Below are positions 8,239 to 16,796 of a stretch of 64,000 nucleotides of DNA, piece after piece. The notes under the pieces were generated by a model, which was not told the origin of the DNA, did not search any database, and saw only the letters and a program-made list of their open reading frames with translations. The position numbers were made by a program, and so were the translations under genes. Origin of the DNA: Pseudomonas helmanticensis (lineage in GTDB: Bacteria > Pseudomonadota > Gammaproteobacteria > Pseudomonadales > Pseudomonadaceae); assembly GCF_900182985.1 (NCBI RefSeq), contig NZ_FXUY01000001.1, forward strand, positions 744,001 to 808,000, written 5' to 3'. Positions within the stretch are counted from its first letter, which is position 1. Each line of letters begins with the position of its first letter.

Positions 8239-9777
8239 TCAAAGCGCCTCGCCGTTATCCAGCCTGTCCAGCAGACGCTGCCCGCGTTGCCACAGTGCCT
8301 GCTGCTTTTCTTGCGGCATGCGATCAAGGTTTTTGTACATCATGCCCATGCGCTGATTGCCACGCAGGAGATCACCGTGGCGCATCAGAAAATGCCAGTA
8401 CAAGGCATTGAAAGGGCAAGCGTTGTCAGCCGTGGTTTCGCGCACCGCGTAAACACAGTCGCGACAATAGTCGGACATCCGGTTGATGTACTGGCCGCTG
8501 GCGCAGTAAGGCTTGGAACCGAGGTAACCGCCATCGGCGTGCATGACCATGCCGAGGGTGTTGGGCAGCTCGACCCAATCGAAAGCGTCCATATAAATGG
8601 CCAGATACCACTCACAGATCTGGCTCGGCGCAATACCGGCGAGCAGGGCGAAATTGCCGGTCACCATCAGCCGCTGGATGTGATGGGCGTAGGCGTGTTT
8701 CAAACTTTGGCCGATGGCTTGGCGCATGCAGTTCATCTGCGTTGCGCCGGTCCAGTAGAACTCAGGCAGACGCCGCGTGTTTGCGAACGCATTGCCCTCG
8801 GCGTACTCAGGCATTTTCAGCCAGTAAACGCCACGGACATATTCACGCCAGCCGATCAGTTGACGGATGAAGCCTTCGGCCGCATTCAATGCAATGCTGC
8901 CGGACCAATAGGCCGCCTCGACATCACTGCACAGCTGACGCAGGTCGAGTAAACCGATGTTCAGCGCGGCGCTGATGCGTGCATGGAACAGGAAGGGTTC
9001 ATCGCTGGCCATGGCGTCCTGATAATCGCCGAAGCCCGCCAGGCCATAGTCGAGAAAGTACGCCCACAATGCCTGGGCGTCGGCGTGGGTCACCGGATAG
9101 TTGAAATCATCCAGACTGCCGTAGTGACTGGCGAAGCGTTCTTTGACCAGTGCGAGCACGTCGAGGGTGATTGCATCGTTGGCAAAACCAACCGGGTAGG
9201 GCGCCTTTACGTGTTTAGGCAAGGTTTTGCGATTGTCTTCATCGAAGTTCCACGCACCGCCGACCGGCGTGCCGTCACCGTTGAGCAACAGGCGACTTTT
9301 GCGGCGCATCTCGCGATAGAAGAACTCCATGCGCAACTGCTTTTTGCCAGCAGCCCACGCGCGGAATTCGTCGCGACCGCACAGGAAACGGTTGTCGGCA
9401 TGCCAGTGGATCGGCAAGCCACACTCCTTGAGCGACTGCTCCAGACGCCAGTCGCCGCACTCGGTGACGTGCAACGCGTGCGCCTGTAGCAACGCCTGCC
9501 AACGCCTTAACTCGCCGGGCACCGAACCGCTGTTCTGCGGGTCGTCGAGGGCGACGTAATGCACTCGCATGCCCTTTTTTCTCAGCGCCTGAGCGAAGTG
9601 CCGCATGGCGCTGAAGATCAGGGCGATCTTTTGCGGATGATGGGCAACGTGGCTGGCTTCCTCCATGACCTCGACCAGCAGCACACTGTCGTGCGCGCAA
9701 TCCAGATCTGCCAATGAAGCCAGATCAAAAGACAACTGGTCACCCAGGACCAGGCACAGCCGATTGGTTTTGTTCAT
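8239..9777 (-). CDS. FeS-type bacterial (6-4) photolyase / cryptochrome-like protein
   Basis: A 512-residue member of the iron-sulfur bacterial cryptochrome/photolyase group, whose Agrobacterium member PhrB repairs (6-4) photoproducts in light. Four cysteines for the [4Fe-4S] cluster are present in MNCMRQ, YCRDCVY and ACPFN. Counted from the ATG at 9777 they fall at 350, 438, 441 and 454, the positions reported for PhrB, which supports this start over the GTG two codons upstream. The protein likely binds FAD and a lumazine antenna, as the family does. It stands alone beside the sensor kinase gene. Confidence 0.88.
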   Translation of the reverse strand: MNKTNRLCLVLGDQLSFDLASLADLDCAHDSVLLVEVMEEASHVAHHPQKIALIFSAMRHFAQALRKKGMRVHYVALDDPQNSGSVPGELRRWQALLQAHALHVTECGDWRLEQSLKECGLPIHWHADNRFLCGRDEFRAWAAGKKQLRMEFFYREMRRKSRLLLNGDGTPVGGAWNFDEDNRKTLPKHVKAPYPVGFANDAITLDVLALVKERFASHYGSLDDFNYPVTHADAQALWAYFLDYGLAGFGDYQDAMASDEPFLFHARISAALNIGLLDLRQLCSDVEAAYWSGSIALNAAEGFIRQLIGWREYVRGVYWLKMPEYAEGNAFANTRRLPEFYWTGATQMNCMRQAIGQSLKHAYAHHIQRLMVTGNFALLAGIAPSQICEWYLAIYMDAFDWVELPNTLGMVMHADGGYLGSKPYCASGQYINRMSDYCRDCVYAVRETTADNACPFNALYWHFLMRHGDLLRGNQRMGMMYKNLDRMPQEKQQALWQRGQRLLDRLDNGEAL

Positions 9778-9968
9778 TTGCACGGATTCAGCGTAATAAG
9801 CGGCAGCAGGCTACCGGTGGACAATTGAGCGTTAAGTCCAGATAGTTGTACAGATTGTAGTTTGTGTATAGGTTTTTTGTGTGCGCTTGATCGAAAGCCA
9901 GCGCATGGGCCAATCGCGCTCCTGATGTTTCAGAAGCGCTTCGCGGTTGCTGGAATGATGTTTAACGG

Positions 9969-11093
9969 TTAGCCACGATAAACCGGGTAATCGACATAGC
10001 CGTTGGCGTCACCGCCATACACCGTAGCCGGATTCAACGCATTCAGCGGCCAGTCATTGGCGATACGTGCGGGCAGGTCGGGGTTGGCCATGAACGGGCG
10101 GCCGAACGCGACAAAGTCGGCCAATCCGCAATCGAGCAATTGCGCGCCGGATTCGGCGGTGTAGCGTCCGGCATAAATAATCGCACCGCTGAAGGTATCG
10201 CGCACGGCCTGACGAAACGTGTGCGGCATCGCCGGCGCGTTGTCCCAATCGGCTTCGGCGATGGACAGATAAGCAATGCCGACATCCTCAAGCACTTTGA
10301 TCGCTTCGATGTAAGTGGTGTGCGGATCTTCCTCGACCATGCCCAGGTAAGTCCGTGCTTCATCGGTGGTGGTGAACAGTGGCGCAAAGCGCACGCCGAC
10401 TTTTTCCTTGCCGATGCATTCGGCGACGCCCGCCACCACTTCACGCAGAAAACGCAGGCGATTGTGCAACGAGCCGCCGTATTGATCGTCGCGCAGGTTG
10501 CTGTGGGCAGAGATGAACTGGTTGACCAGATAACCATTGGCGCAGTGCAGTTCGATACCGTCGAAGCCCGCTTCCATGGCATTGCGTGCAGCCTGGATGT
10601 AGAGCTGGACCAGTTCTTCGACTTCAACGGTGCCCAGCGCGCGAGGAGCGGACGGGGCAACCAGTTCACCTGCGCCGGGTTCGGTTTCGATGAACACGCT
10701 GACCCGATCGGTGGCTACGGCGGAGGCGGATACGGGCGCTGCGCCGTCGGGTTGCAAGGCGGTATGCGAGACCCGACCGACGTGCCACAGCTGGGCGAAA
10801 ATCACGCCGTCGACGGCATGCACGGCGTCAGTGACTTTGCGCCAGCCAGCGATTTGTTCAGCGGTATGAATGCCCGGCGTCCAGGCGTAACCCTGGCCGC
10901 GAGGTTCGATCTGTGTGCCTTCGGTGACCAACAGGCCGGCGCCGGCACGTTGCTGGTAATACTCGGCCATCAGTTCGTTGGCGATGTTGCCCGGTTGTGT
11001 ACTGCGCTGACGGGTGAGGGGCGGCAGGACGATGCGGTTTTTCAGGGTGTGATGACCGAGTGTGGCGGGTTTGAAGAAACTACTGTGATTCAT
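9969..11093 (-). CDS. nemA: NemA-type old yellow enzyme (alkene reductase)
   Basis: A 374-residue FMN-dependent ene-reductase of the old yellow enzyme family, acting on N-ethylmaleimide, enones and nitro compounds with NAD(P)H. The barrel begins KNRIVLPPLTRQRS, and the substrate-binding pair appears in GIELHCANGYLVNQF (His-Asn). FAPL(F) and ADFVAFGRPFMANPDL near the end are typical of the phosphate-binding region. An operator like those before the DJ-1 and TetR genes lies just upstream, so it belongs to the same regulon. Confidence 0.9.
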   Translation of the reverse strand: MNHSSFFKPATLGHHTLKNRIVLPPLTRQRSTQPGNIANELMAEYYQQRAGAGLLVTEGTQIEPRGQGYAWTPGIHTAEQIAGWRKVTDAVHAVDGVIFAQLWHVGRVSHTALQPDGAAPVSASAVATDRVSVFIETEPGAGELVAPSAPRALGTVEVEELVQLYIQAARNAMEAGFDGIELHCANGYLVNQFISAHSNLRDDQYGGSLHNRLRFLREVVAGVAECIGKEKVGVRFAPLFTTTDEARTYLGMVEEDPHTTYIEAIKVLEDVGIAYLSIAEADWDNAPAMPHTFRQAVRDTFSGAIIYAGRYTAESGAQLLDCGLADFVAFGRPFMANPDLPARIANDWPLNALNPATVYGGDANGYVDYPVYRG

Positions 11094-11116
11094 GGGTTAC
11101 CTTGTCTTTTGGCTTA

Positions 11117-11133
11117 TTAGACCAGTCGACTAA
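11117..11133. promoter_or_regulatory. NemR-like operator before nemA
   Basis: TTAGACCAGTCGACTAA is an imperfect palindrome 24 bases before the nemA start. It shares TAGACCAGTCG with the sites at 11975 and 12051. E. coli NemR binds a TAGACC/GGTCTA palindrome, so repression by the TetR protein encoded at 12087 is likely. Confidence 0.7.
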
Positions 11134-11197
11134 TAGTCGAATGTAAAAAAAACGCCGGCACCCCGTGCGCGGCGTTGGTATGAGTTGCGATGCAGTT

Positions 11198-11875
11198 TCA
11201 GCCCAACATTTTCAGCAGCTGTTCGGCGACAGCGGCGGAACTCGCCGGGTTCTGGCCAGTGACCAGTTGCCCGTCAACCACCACATGCACCTGCCAGTCA
11301 GCGACTTTCGAGTAATGCCCGCCGAGACGCTGGAACTCGTCCTCGATCAGGAACGGCACCACGTCGGTCAGGCCGACTGCAGCTTCTTCGGCGTTGGTGA
11401 AACCGGTGACCTGGCGATGCTGGATCAGCGGTTTGCCGTCAGCCGCGAGGACGTGACGGAGCACGCCGGGCGCATGGCAGACAAAACCGTGGGGCTTGTT
11501 ACTGCGGTCAAAGGCTTCGATCAAGGCGATCGAGTGCTGGTCTTCGGCCAGATCCCACAGCGGGCCGTGCCCACCTGGATAAAACACCGCATCGAAATCA
11601 TCAGCGCTGACGTTGGCTAGAAGTCCGGTGTTGGCCAGTGCCTGTTGCGCGGTCGGGTCGTTGCGAAAGCGCTCGGTCTCGGCGGTCTGGGCATCGGGCT
11701 CATCGCTTTTCGGGTCCAGCGGCGGCTGACCGCCAGCCGGGGACACCAGTGTGATCTCGGCACCAGCGTCCTTGAAGGCGTAGTAGGGAGCGGCGAATTC
11801 TTCCAGCCAGAAGCCGGTTTTCTTGCCGGTGTTGCCGAGTTGATCGTGAGAAGTCAGAACCATCAAGATTTTCAT
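11198..11875 (-). CDS. DJ-1/PfpI-family glyoxalase III-like protein
   Basis: A 225-residue class I glutamine amidotransferase-like protein (Hsp31/YajL/PfpI type). The nucleophile elbow is VCHAPGVL, with the catalytic Cys-His pair, and the acidic partner lies early in FWLEEFAAPY. Relatives detoxify methylglyoxal or deglycate proteins. The ATG at 11875 is chosen because the upstream extension crosses the operator region. It is divergent from the TetR gene and lies upstream of nemA in the same direction, so it forms part of one electrophile-defence locus. Confidence 0.82.
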   Translation of the reverse strand: MKILMVLTSHDQLGNTGKKTGFWLEEFAAPYYAFKDAGAEITLVSPAGGQPPLDPKSDEPDAQTAETERFRNDPTAQQALANTGLLANVSADDFDAVFYPGGHGPLWDLAEDQHSIALIEAFDRSNKPHGFVCHAPGVLRHVLAADGKPLIQHRQVTGFTNAEEAAVGLTDVVPFLIEDEFQRLGGHYSKVADWQVHVVVDGQLVTGQNPASSAAVAEQLLKMLG

Positions 11876-11974
11876 AGCGCACCCTGGATTGTTCGAGTGG
11901 CGTCGCGGCACAAGGAATTTGCCCGGCGACGACACCCGGTGGAAAGGTTGTCGGGGCGCAGCATAGTTTCCAAT

Positions 11975-11990
11975 TAGACCAGTCGTCTAG
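11975..11990. promoter_or_regulatory. NemR-like operator before the DJ-1 gene
   Basis: TAGAC-CAGTC-GTCTA is a perfect palindrome with a five-base spacer, 100 bases before the DJ-1 gene. It is the best-formed of the three operator copies in this locus. Confidence 0.75.
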
Positions 11991-12050
11991 TAATTTTTTT
12001 CGACGCAGGTTTTTCCTCGCCGGCTGTGGCAAACTCCTCATCCTCTGAAA

Positions 12051-12065
12051 TATACGACTGGTCTA
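12051..12065. promoter_or_regulatory. NemR-like operator before the TetR gene
   Basis: TATACGACTGGTCTA is the same motif read on the other strand, with one weak half-site. It ends one base before a possible TTG start and 21 bases before the ATG of the TetR gene, which indicates autoregulation and favours the ATG. Confidence 0.7.
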
Positions 12066-12086
12066 TTGTCTGGTACTTTGCGCCCC

Positions 12087-12671
12087 ATGAAACCGACTTA
12101 CGACGACACCCGCCAACACTTGCTCGACACCGGCCACCGGATGATGGCCGAGAAGGGCTTCACCAGTGTCGGCCTCAACGAAATCCTGCAAACCGCCGGC
12201 GTGCCCAAGGGCTCGTTCTATCACTACTTCAAGTCCAAAGAGCTGTATGGCCAAGCCTTGCTCGCGGATTACTTTGTCGGCTATCTCGCCGACATGGAGC
12301 GGCGCCTGACCCTGCCTGAGCTGAATGCGTATGAGCGGTTGATGGATTATTGGCAGGGCTGGCTGAACCGCTGCACCCTCGAAGGGCACGGTGATGAGTG
12401 TCTGGTAGTGAAGCTCAGTGCCGAGGTCGCCGATCTGTCCGAATCGATGCGCCTCACCTTGCGTGACGGCGCCGAGCAAGTGGTGTCGCGTATCGCTGTC
12501 TGCATCGAAGAAGGCCAGGCGCAACAGAGCTTGCCCGAGGGCGATGCCCGGCAACTGGCGGAGACGCTGTATCAATTGTGGCTGGGCGCCAGTTTGCTGA
12601 ACAAATTGCAGCGTACCGGGCAATCGCTCGACACCTCGATGGCAATGACCAAGCGACTGCTGAGCGTTTAA
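12087..12671 (+). CDS. nemR: TetR-family repressor, NemR-like
   Basis: A 194-residue TetR repressor. The helix-turn-helix covers about residues 25-49 (TSVGLNEILQTAGVPKGSFY). Cys96 and Cys105 lie where E. coli NemR has its redox-sensing Cys98 and Cys106, so sensing of electrophiles or reactive chlorine is plausible. It is divergent from the DJ-1 gene, and all three nearby promoters carry the same palindrome. A longer form from a TTG at 12066 is possible but would start immediately after the operator. Confidence 0.82.
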   Translation: MKPTYDDTRQHLLDTGHRMMAEKGFTSVGLNEILQTAGVPKGSFYHYFKSKELYGQALLADYFVGYLADMERRLTLPELNAYERLMDYWQGWLNRCTLEGHGDECLVVKLSAEVADLSESMRLTLRDGAEQVVSRIAVCIEEGQAQQSLPEGDARQLAETLYQLWLGASLLNKLQRTGQSLDTSMAMTKRLLSV

Positions 12672-12692
12672 GCCGTCGCTGACAAGTGGGTG

Positions 12693-13619
12693 TCACTGGC
12701 CTGCCGCCCACTCATCCCGATACTCCAGCAGAAAATCGACAAACGCCCGCACCCGTTGCGGCACATAGCGACCGTGCGGATACAGCAAGGTGTACGGCCG
12801 CGAGCGCCCGCCATAAGGCTGTAGCACCTCGACCAGACTGCCATCGGCCAACTCTTTTTCGACGATGAATTTGTACGTCTGAAAAACTCCCGCAGCGTGT
12901 TTCGCCAACGTCACGCCACCCAAGACATCGTCGGAACAGGAATAGCCGCCGTCCGAAATCACCTCGCGATCGCGGCCATTTTCCTCAAATAACCATGAGA
13001 TCCGTCGCCCGCTGCTGGGCAGTTCGAACTGGATGCATTCATGGTCGAGCAGATCTTCCAGTGTCTGCGGTGTTCCGGCCTTTTTCAGGTATTCGGGGGA
13101 GGCGACCACCACCAGTTTCGCGTCTTCGAGCAGGCGCGCAATCAGCGTCGAGTCCGGTTGGGCGCGAACGCGGATTGCCAGGTCGTAGCCTTCTTCGACG
13201 AAGTCGATATTGCGATTGCCCAAGTGGATATCGACGCTGACCTCAGGGTACAGCGCACGAAATTTTGGCAGCAGCGGCAAAATCCGATGGTGCCCGTAAG
13301 TGGTCGGCAGGCTGATGCGCAAGCGTCCCGACGGTGTGGTCTGCGCGCCCATCACTTGTTGTTGGGCTTCAACCAATTGCGTCAGGGCCTGACTGCACTG
13401 TTGGAAAAATATTCTGCCCGCGTCGGTCAAGCGGATGCTGCGCGTGGTGCGCGCAAACAGTCGCGAGCCCAGGCGTTTTTCCAGGCGCAGAATCGAGCGG
13501 CTGACGGCGGCCGGTGTCACCCCGGCGAGCTGAGCGGCGGCGGTAAAACTGCCCGCTTCGGCGGCGAGGCAAAACAGTTCGATACTGCCCAATTGCAAGT
13601 CTTCAAAGTGACGCTTCAT
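12693..13619 (-). CDS. LysR-family transcriptional regulator
   Basis: A 308-residue LysR regulator of the CrgA-like group. The winged helix is at about residues 10-65 (AEAGSFTAAAQLAGVTPAAV), followed by a substrate-binding domain. The ATG at 13619 is preferred over a GTG four codons upstream. It is convergent with the TetR gene and downstream of the SDR gene in the same direction. The regulated genes are unknown; the adjacent SDR and tautomerase are the natural candidates. Confidence 0.85.
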   Translation of the reverse strand: MKRHFEDLQLGSIELFCLAAEAGSFTAAAQLAGVTPAAVSRSILRLEKRLGSRLFARTTRSIRLTDAGRIFFQQCSQALTQLVEAQQQVMGAQTTPSGRLRISLPTTYGHHRILPLLPKFRALYPEVSVDIHLGNRNIDFVEEGYDLAIRVRAQPDSTLIARLLEDAKLVVVASPEYLKKAGTPQTLEDLLDHECIQFELPSSGRRISWLFEENGRDREVISDGGYSCSDDVLGGVTLAKHAAGVFQTYKFIVEKELADGSLVEVLQPYGGRSRPYTLLYPHGRYVPQRVRAFVDFLLEYRDEWAAGQ

Positions 13620-13707
13620 TTTGGCTGACACCGAGGATCATTCATCCTGATGTTTACCACAGGAAACGACACCGCCGGTACACACCGGCGGTGCAGTGGC
13701 GCAAAGA

Positions 13708-14418
13708 TCAGTGACCGGCGCTCTGGCCACCGTCGACGTGCAGGATCTCGCCGGTGACGAATTTCGCGCTGTCGAGGTAGAGAATCGCTTGCACGATGTC
13801 ATCGATCTCGCCCATGTGACCCAGCGGGTGCAGGTTGCCAAGCGCTGCGTGGGTGTCCTCGCCGTGCATCGGGGTTTTGATGATGCCGGGGGAGACCGCG
13901 TTGACCCGAATCCCGCGTTTTGCGTACTCGATGGCGAGCGATTTGGTCGCTGCGTTGATGCCGCCCTTGGTCAGCGAAGCCAGCACCGATGGCACGCCAT
14001 CAATCGCATGGTCGACCAGACTGGTGGTAACGCTGACCACGTGTCCGCTGCCGTGCTTCTGCATTTCAGCAATCGCCAATTGCGAGATGTGAAAGAAGCC
14101 ACTCATATTGGTCGCCACGACCAGGGCATAGTCTTCCTGGCTGTAAGCAGTGAACGGTTTGGCGAGAAAAATCCCCGCATTGTTCACCAGCGTATCGACT
14201 CGGCCAAAACGTTCGACGGCTTGACGAATCACCCGCTCGGCGGTTTGCGGGTCGGCGATGTCGCCGGGCACGCTCAGGATATCCGGATCATCCGACGGTT
14301 TGATGGAACGGGACGTCGCCACCACTTGATGACCAAGTGCGCGAAAGCCTTCGACCAGGCCAGCGCCGATGCCTTGCGAGGCGCCAGTGATCACTACAAC
14401 TTTTTTCGATGTGTTCAT
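13708..14418 (-). CDS. SDR-family protein lacking the usual catalytic tyrosine
   Basis: A 236-residue Rossmann-fold SDR with the NAD(P) motif TGASQGIG, NNAG at about residue 87, and the catalytic-region serine in VVSVTTSLVDHA. Where classical SDRs have YxxxK, this protein reads ASLTK, so the tyrosine is replaced by alanine while lysine is kept. The C-terminal HVDGGQSAGH tail is normal for the family. It follows a tautomerase gene at 24 bases and is likely co-transcribed with it. Either the mechanism differs from standard SDRs or the protein is not a typical dehydrogenase. Confidence 0.82.
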   Translation of the reverse strand: MNTSKKVVVITGASQGIGAGLVEGFRALGHQVVATSRSIKPSDDPDILSVPGDIADPQTAERVIRQAVERFGRVDTLVNNAGIFLAKPFTAYSQEDYALVVATNMSGFFHISQLAIAEMQKHGSGHVVSVTTSLVDHAIDGVPSVLASLTKGGINAATKSLAIEYAKRGIRVNAVSPGIIKTPMHGEDTHAALGNLHPLGHMGEIDDIVQAILYLDSAKFVTGEILHVDGGQSAGH

Positions 14419-14442
14419 GATGATTTCCTCAGGGATCCGAAA

Positions 14443-14652
14443 TTACTGGCTGGACAACTGTTTGCGGTAGTCGGTGGTGGTCATGCCCGCATAACCCCAG
14501 TTATCCGTATCGACTTCCTCGATGACGATGTGCGTGAGCTTCGGATCCTTGTTGAGCACGCGTTGCATGGTCTCGGTGATTTCCTTGATCACCTGGGCTT
14601 TCTGCTCTCGGGTCACGCCGTCGCGGGTGATGCGTACGCTGATGAAAGGCAT
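14443..14652 (-). CDS. 4-oxalocrotonate tautomerase-family protein
   Basis: A 69-residue tautomerase homologue. After removal of Met, the N-terminal proline (MPFISVRITRDG) would be the catalytic base, as in 4-oxalocrotonate tautomerase. The length fits the small-subunit type that forms oligomers. It is the first gene of a probable tautomerase-SDR-LysR transcription unit. The natural substrate is unknown. Confidence 0.85.
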   Translation of the reverse strand: MPFISVRITRDGVTREQKAQVIKEITETMQRVLNKDPKLTHIVIEEVDTDNWGYAGMTTTDYRKQLSSQ

Positions 14653-14779
14653 TGGGGGTTCTCTCCGCTCGCTAACCCGTCGGAATGAAAGGTTGCTGTT
14701 GGAGTGGACTTTAAGAAGTTGCGGGAGATTGATAAATGAGGGCTGAGGTACTTCATTTGTGATCTGGTGTAACTAATCG

Positions 14780-15718
14780 CTAGTGCGAAGAAACGTACTC
14801 CGAAGGTGTCGACGGCGCTGGCAGCGCATAAGTCGCCTTCATCCACTCGATCTCCGCTTGCGGTGTGCGGCCAAAAAAGCGTTTGAATTCGCGGCTGAAT
14901 TGCGAGGCGCTGGCATAGCCGACGTTGAACGCTGCGGTCGATGCGCTCATGGCCTGGCGCAGCATCAGCAATCGCGCCTGATGCAGGCGAGTCGACTTCA
15001 GGTATTGCATGGGAGAGGTGTCGGTGACGCTGCGAAAGTGCAAGTGGAAACTCGGTACGCTCATGCGCGCTTCTTCGGCCAGTTGCTCGACGTCGAGGCG
15101 CTGCTGGTAGCTGTTGTGGATCTTGCGGATCGCACGGCTGACTTTGCCGAAATGCCCCTGGCGATTCAGTGCGGCACGCAGCGAGCCGCCTTGCGCGCCC
15201 GTGAGAATCCGGTAATAGATCTCGCGTATCAGCGCCGGCCCGAGGATCTGCGCTTCGCCAGCGATGCTCATGGCCTGGAGAAAACGCAACGTCGTCGCGC
15301 GCAACGGCTCGTCCATCGGCGAAGCGTACATGCCTTTCGGTTGCGCATCGCTGGCGCCGTGCACCTCATCCACTTGCAGCATCAACTCGCTGGCCAGCTG
15401 CAAGTCGAGGTGCATGTAGATTGCGAGCATCGGCTCGGCCTCGGTGGCGTCGGTCTCCATGGTGAAGGGGATCGGCACCGACACCACCAGATAATGCTGG
15501 GCGTCATAGACGTAGGTGTCTGCGCCGAGATAACCGCGCTTGCGGCCCTGACAGAGAATGACGATGCCGGGGTCATACAGCACCGGCGTGCGGCTCAGCG
15601 GCCGATTCGAGCGCAGGAAGCGCACACCGTCGAGCGCACTGAGGTTGTAGCCCTCAACCGGAGCGAGAACCTCCATGAGCTGGACCATGTGCGCGGTGGT
15701 TGCATCGGCCTGGGTCAT
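14780..15718 (-). CDS. AraC-family regulator with AraC_N cupin domain
   Basis: A 312-residue AraC regulator of the type often found next to oxidoreductase genes. The N-terminal AraC_N-type domain contains LCQGRKRGYLG, and two helix-turn-helix motifs lie in the last 100 residues (AFNVGYASASQFSREFKRFF in the second). The ATG at 15718 fits the family better than the upstream in-frame start at 15763. It sits 11 bases after the stop of the SDR gene and is probably co-transcribed with it. Confidence 0.85.
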   Translation of the reverse strand: MTQADATTAHMVQLMEVLAPVEGYNLSALDGVRFLRSNRPLSRTPVLYDPGIVILCQGRKRGYLGADTYVYDAQHYLVVSVPIPFTMETDATEAEPMLAIYMHLDLQLASELMLQVDEVHGASDAQPKGMYASPMDEPLRATTLRFLQAMSIAGEAQILGPALIREIYYRILTGAQGGSLRAALNRQGHFGKVSRAIRKIHNSYQQRLDVEQLAEEARMSVPSFHLHFRSVTDTSPMQYLKSTRLHQARLLMLRQAMSASTAAFNVGYASASQFSREFKRFFGRTPQAEIEWMKATYALPAPSTPSEYVSSH

Positions 15719-15729
15719 CGCATCCTCTC

Positions 15730-16557
15730 TCAATGATCGGTGGAGCGGGTCAACGCTTGCCACTGATCAACCTCGGCGAGTGCGCGTTGCAGCCTGTCAC
15801 GGACCAACTGCAAAGCATCGCTGCCGAGCAGAAGATGGGCTGGAGGCGTCGGGCTGGCGATGATCTGCAGCATCGCCCGCGCAGCCTTTTGCGGATCACC
15901 GAGCTGCTTGCCGCTCTTTTCTTCGCGCGCTTTGCGGAGCGGATCGAAACTGGCGTCGTAATCGGCAATGCTGCGCGCGGTGCGCTGCATCGAGCGACCG
16001 GCCCAGTCGGTACGAAACGACCCCGGCGCCACCGCGGTGACGAAGACATCAAACGGGCGCAGCTCTTTGCTGAGGGTATCGGAGATCCCTTCAAGGGCAA
16101 ATTTGCTCCCACAGTAATAGGCGATCCCGGGCATGGTGATCGTGCCGCCCATGGACGTGATGTTGAGAATATGGCCCGCACGCCGCTGGCGAAAAAACGG
16201 CAGGAAGGCCTTGATGACGGCGACTGCGCCGAAGACGTTGACGTCGAATTGCCGGCGCATCTCTTCCAGCGGAGATTCTTCGAAAATGCCTTCGTGGCCG
16301 TAGCCAGCATTGTTAACCAGCACGTCGACCGGGCCGTGAGTGGCTTCAACCTCCGCGACGACGCTGTCGATCCGCCCGAAGTCAGTGACGTCGAGCATCA
16401 CCCCGTAAGCGTTTTCCGCGGACAGTGACTGCAAGGCTTGCAGATCGGCCTGATTGCGTACAGTGCCGATGACGCGGTGGCCGGCGGCAAGCGCTTCCTT
16501 GGCCAGCGCGTGGCCGAAGCCGCTGCTGACACCGGTGATGAACAGGGTTTTCGACAT
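15730..16557 (-). CDS. SDR-family oxidoreductase
   Basis: A 275-residue classical SDR with TGVSSGFG as cofactor motif, NNAGYG, the serine in NITSMGG and an intact YCGSK catalytic pair. It resembles the group often annotated as oxidoreductases acting on aldehydes or ketones. The ATG at 16557 gives the canonical MSKTLFITG start. The AraC gene follows at 11 bases, which makes it the likely regulator. Confidence 0.85.
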   Translation of the reverse strand: MSKTLFITGVSSGFGHALAKEALAAGHRVIGTVRNQADLQALQSLSAENAYGVMLDVTDFGRIDSVVAEVEATHGPVDVLVNNAGYGHEGIFEESPLEEMRRQFDVNVFGAVAVIKAFLPFFRQRRAGHILNITSMGGTITMPGIAYYCGSKFALEGISDTLSKELRPFDVFVTAVAPGSFRTDWAGRSMQRTARSIADYDASFDPLRKAREEKSGKQLGDPQKAARAMLQIIASPTPPAHLLLGSDALQLVRDRLQRALAEVDQWQALTRSTDH

Positions 16558-16796
16558 GACGAACTCCAGGGCTTGGGTGTTCAACCATGGTAGCTAGCGA
16601 CAACGAGTCTACCTATGCCGGTTCGTCTTCGAGCATTGCCTGTTCCTATGAGCGCACGCATCGCATTCCAAATGAAAACGTATACGGAAGCTACCCGGGA
16701 TGGAAAAAACACGCAGACGATTCTCAATGAAGGGTGAATGATGGCAGTATGCCCTTTGCCGAAATCGCTAAATATCGGTTTTAAAAGGAATGGTAA

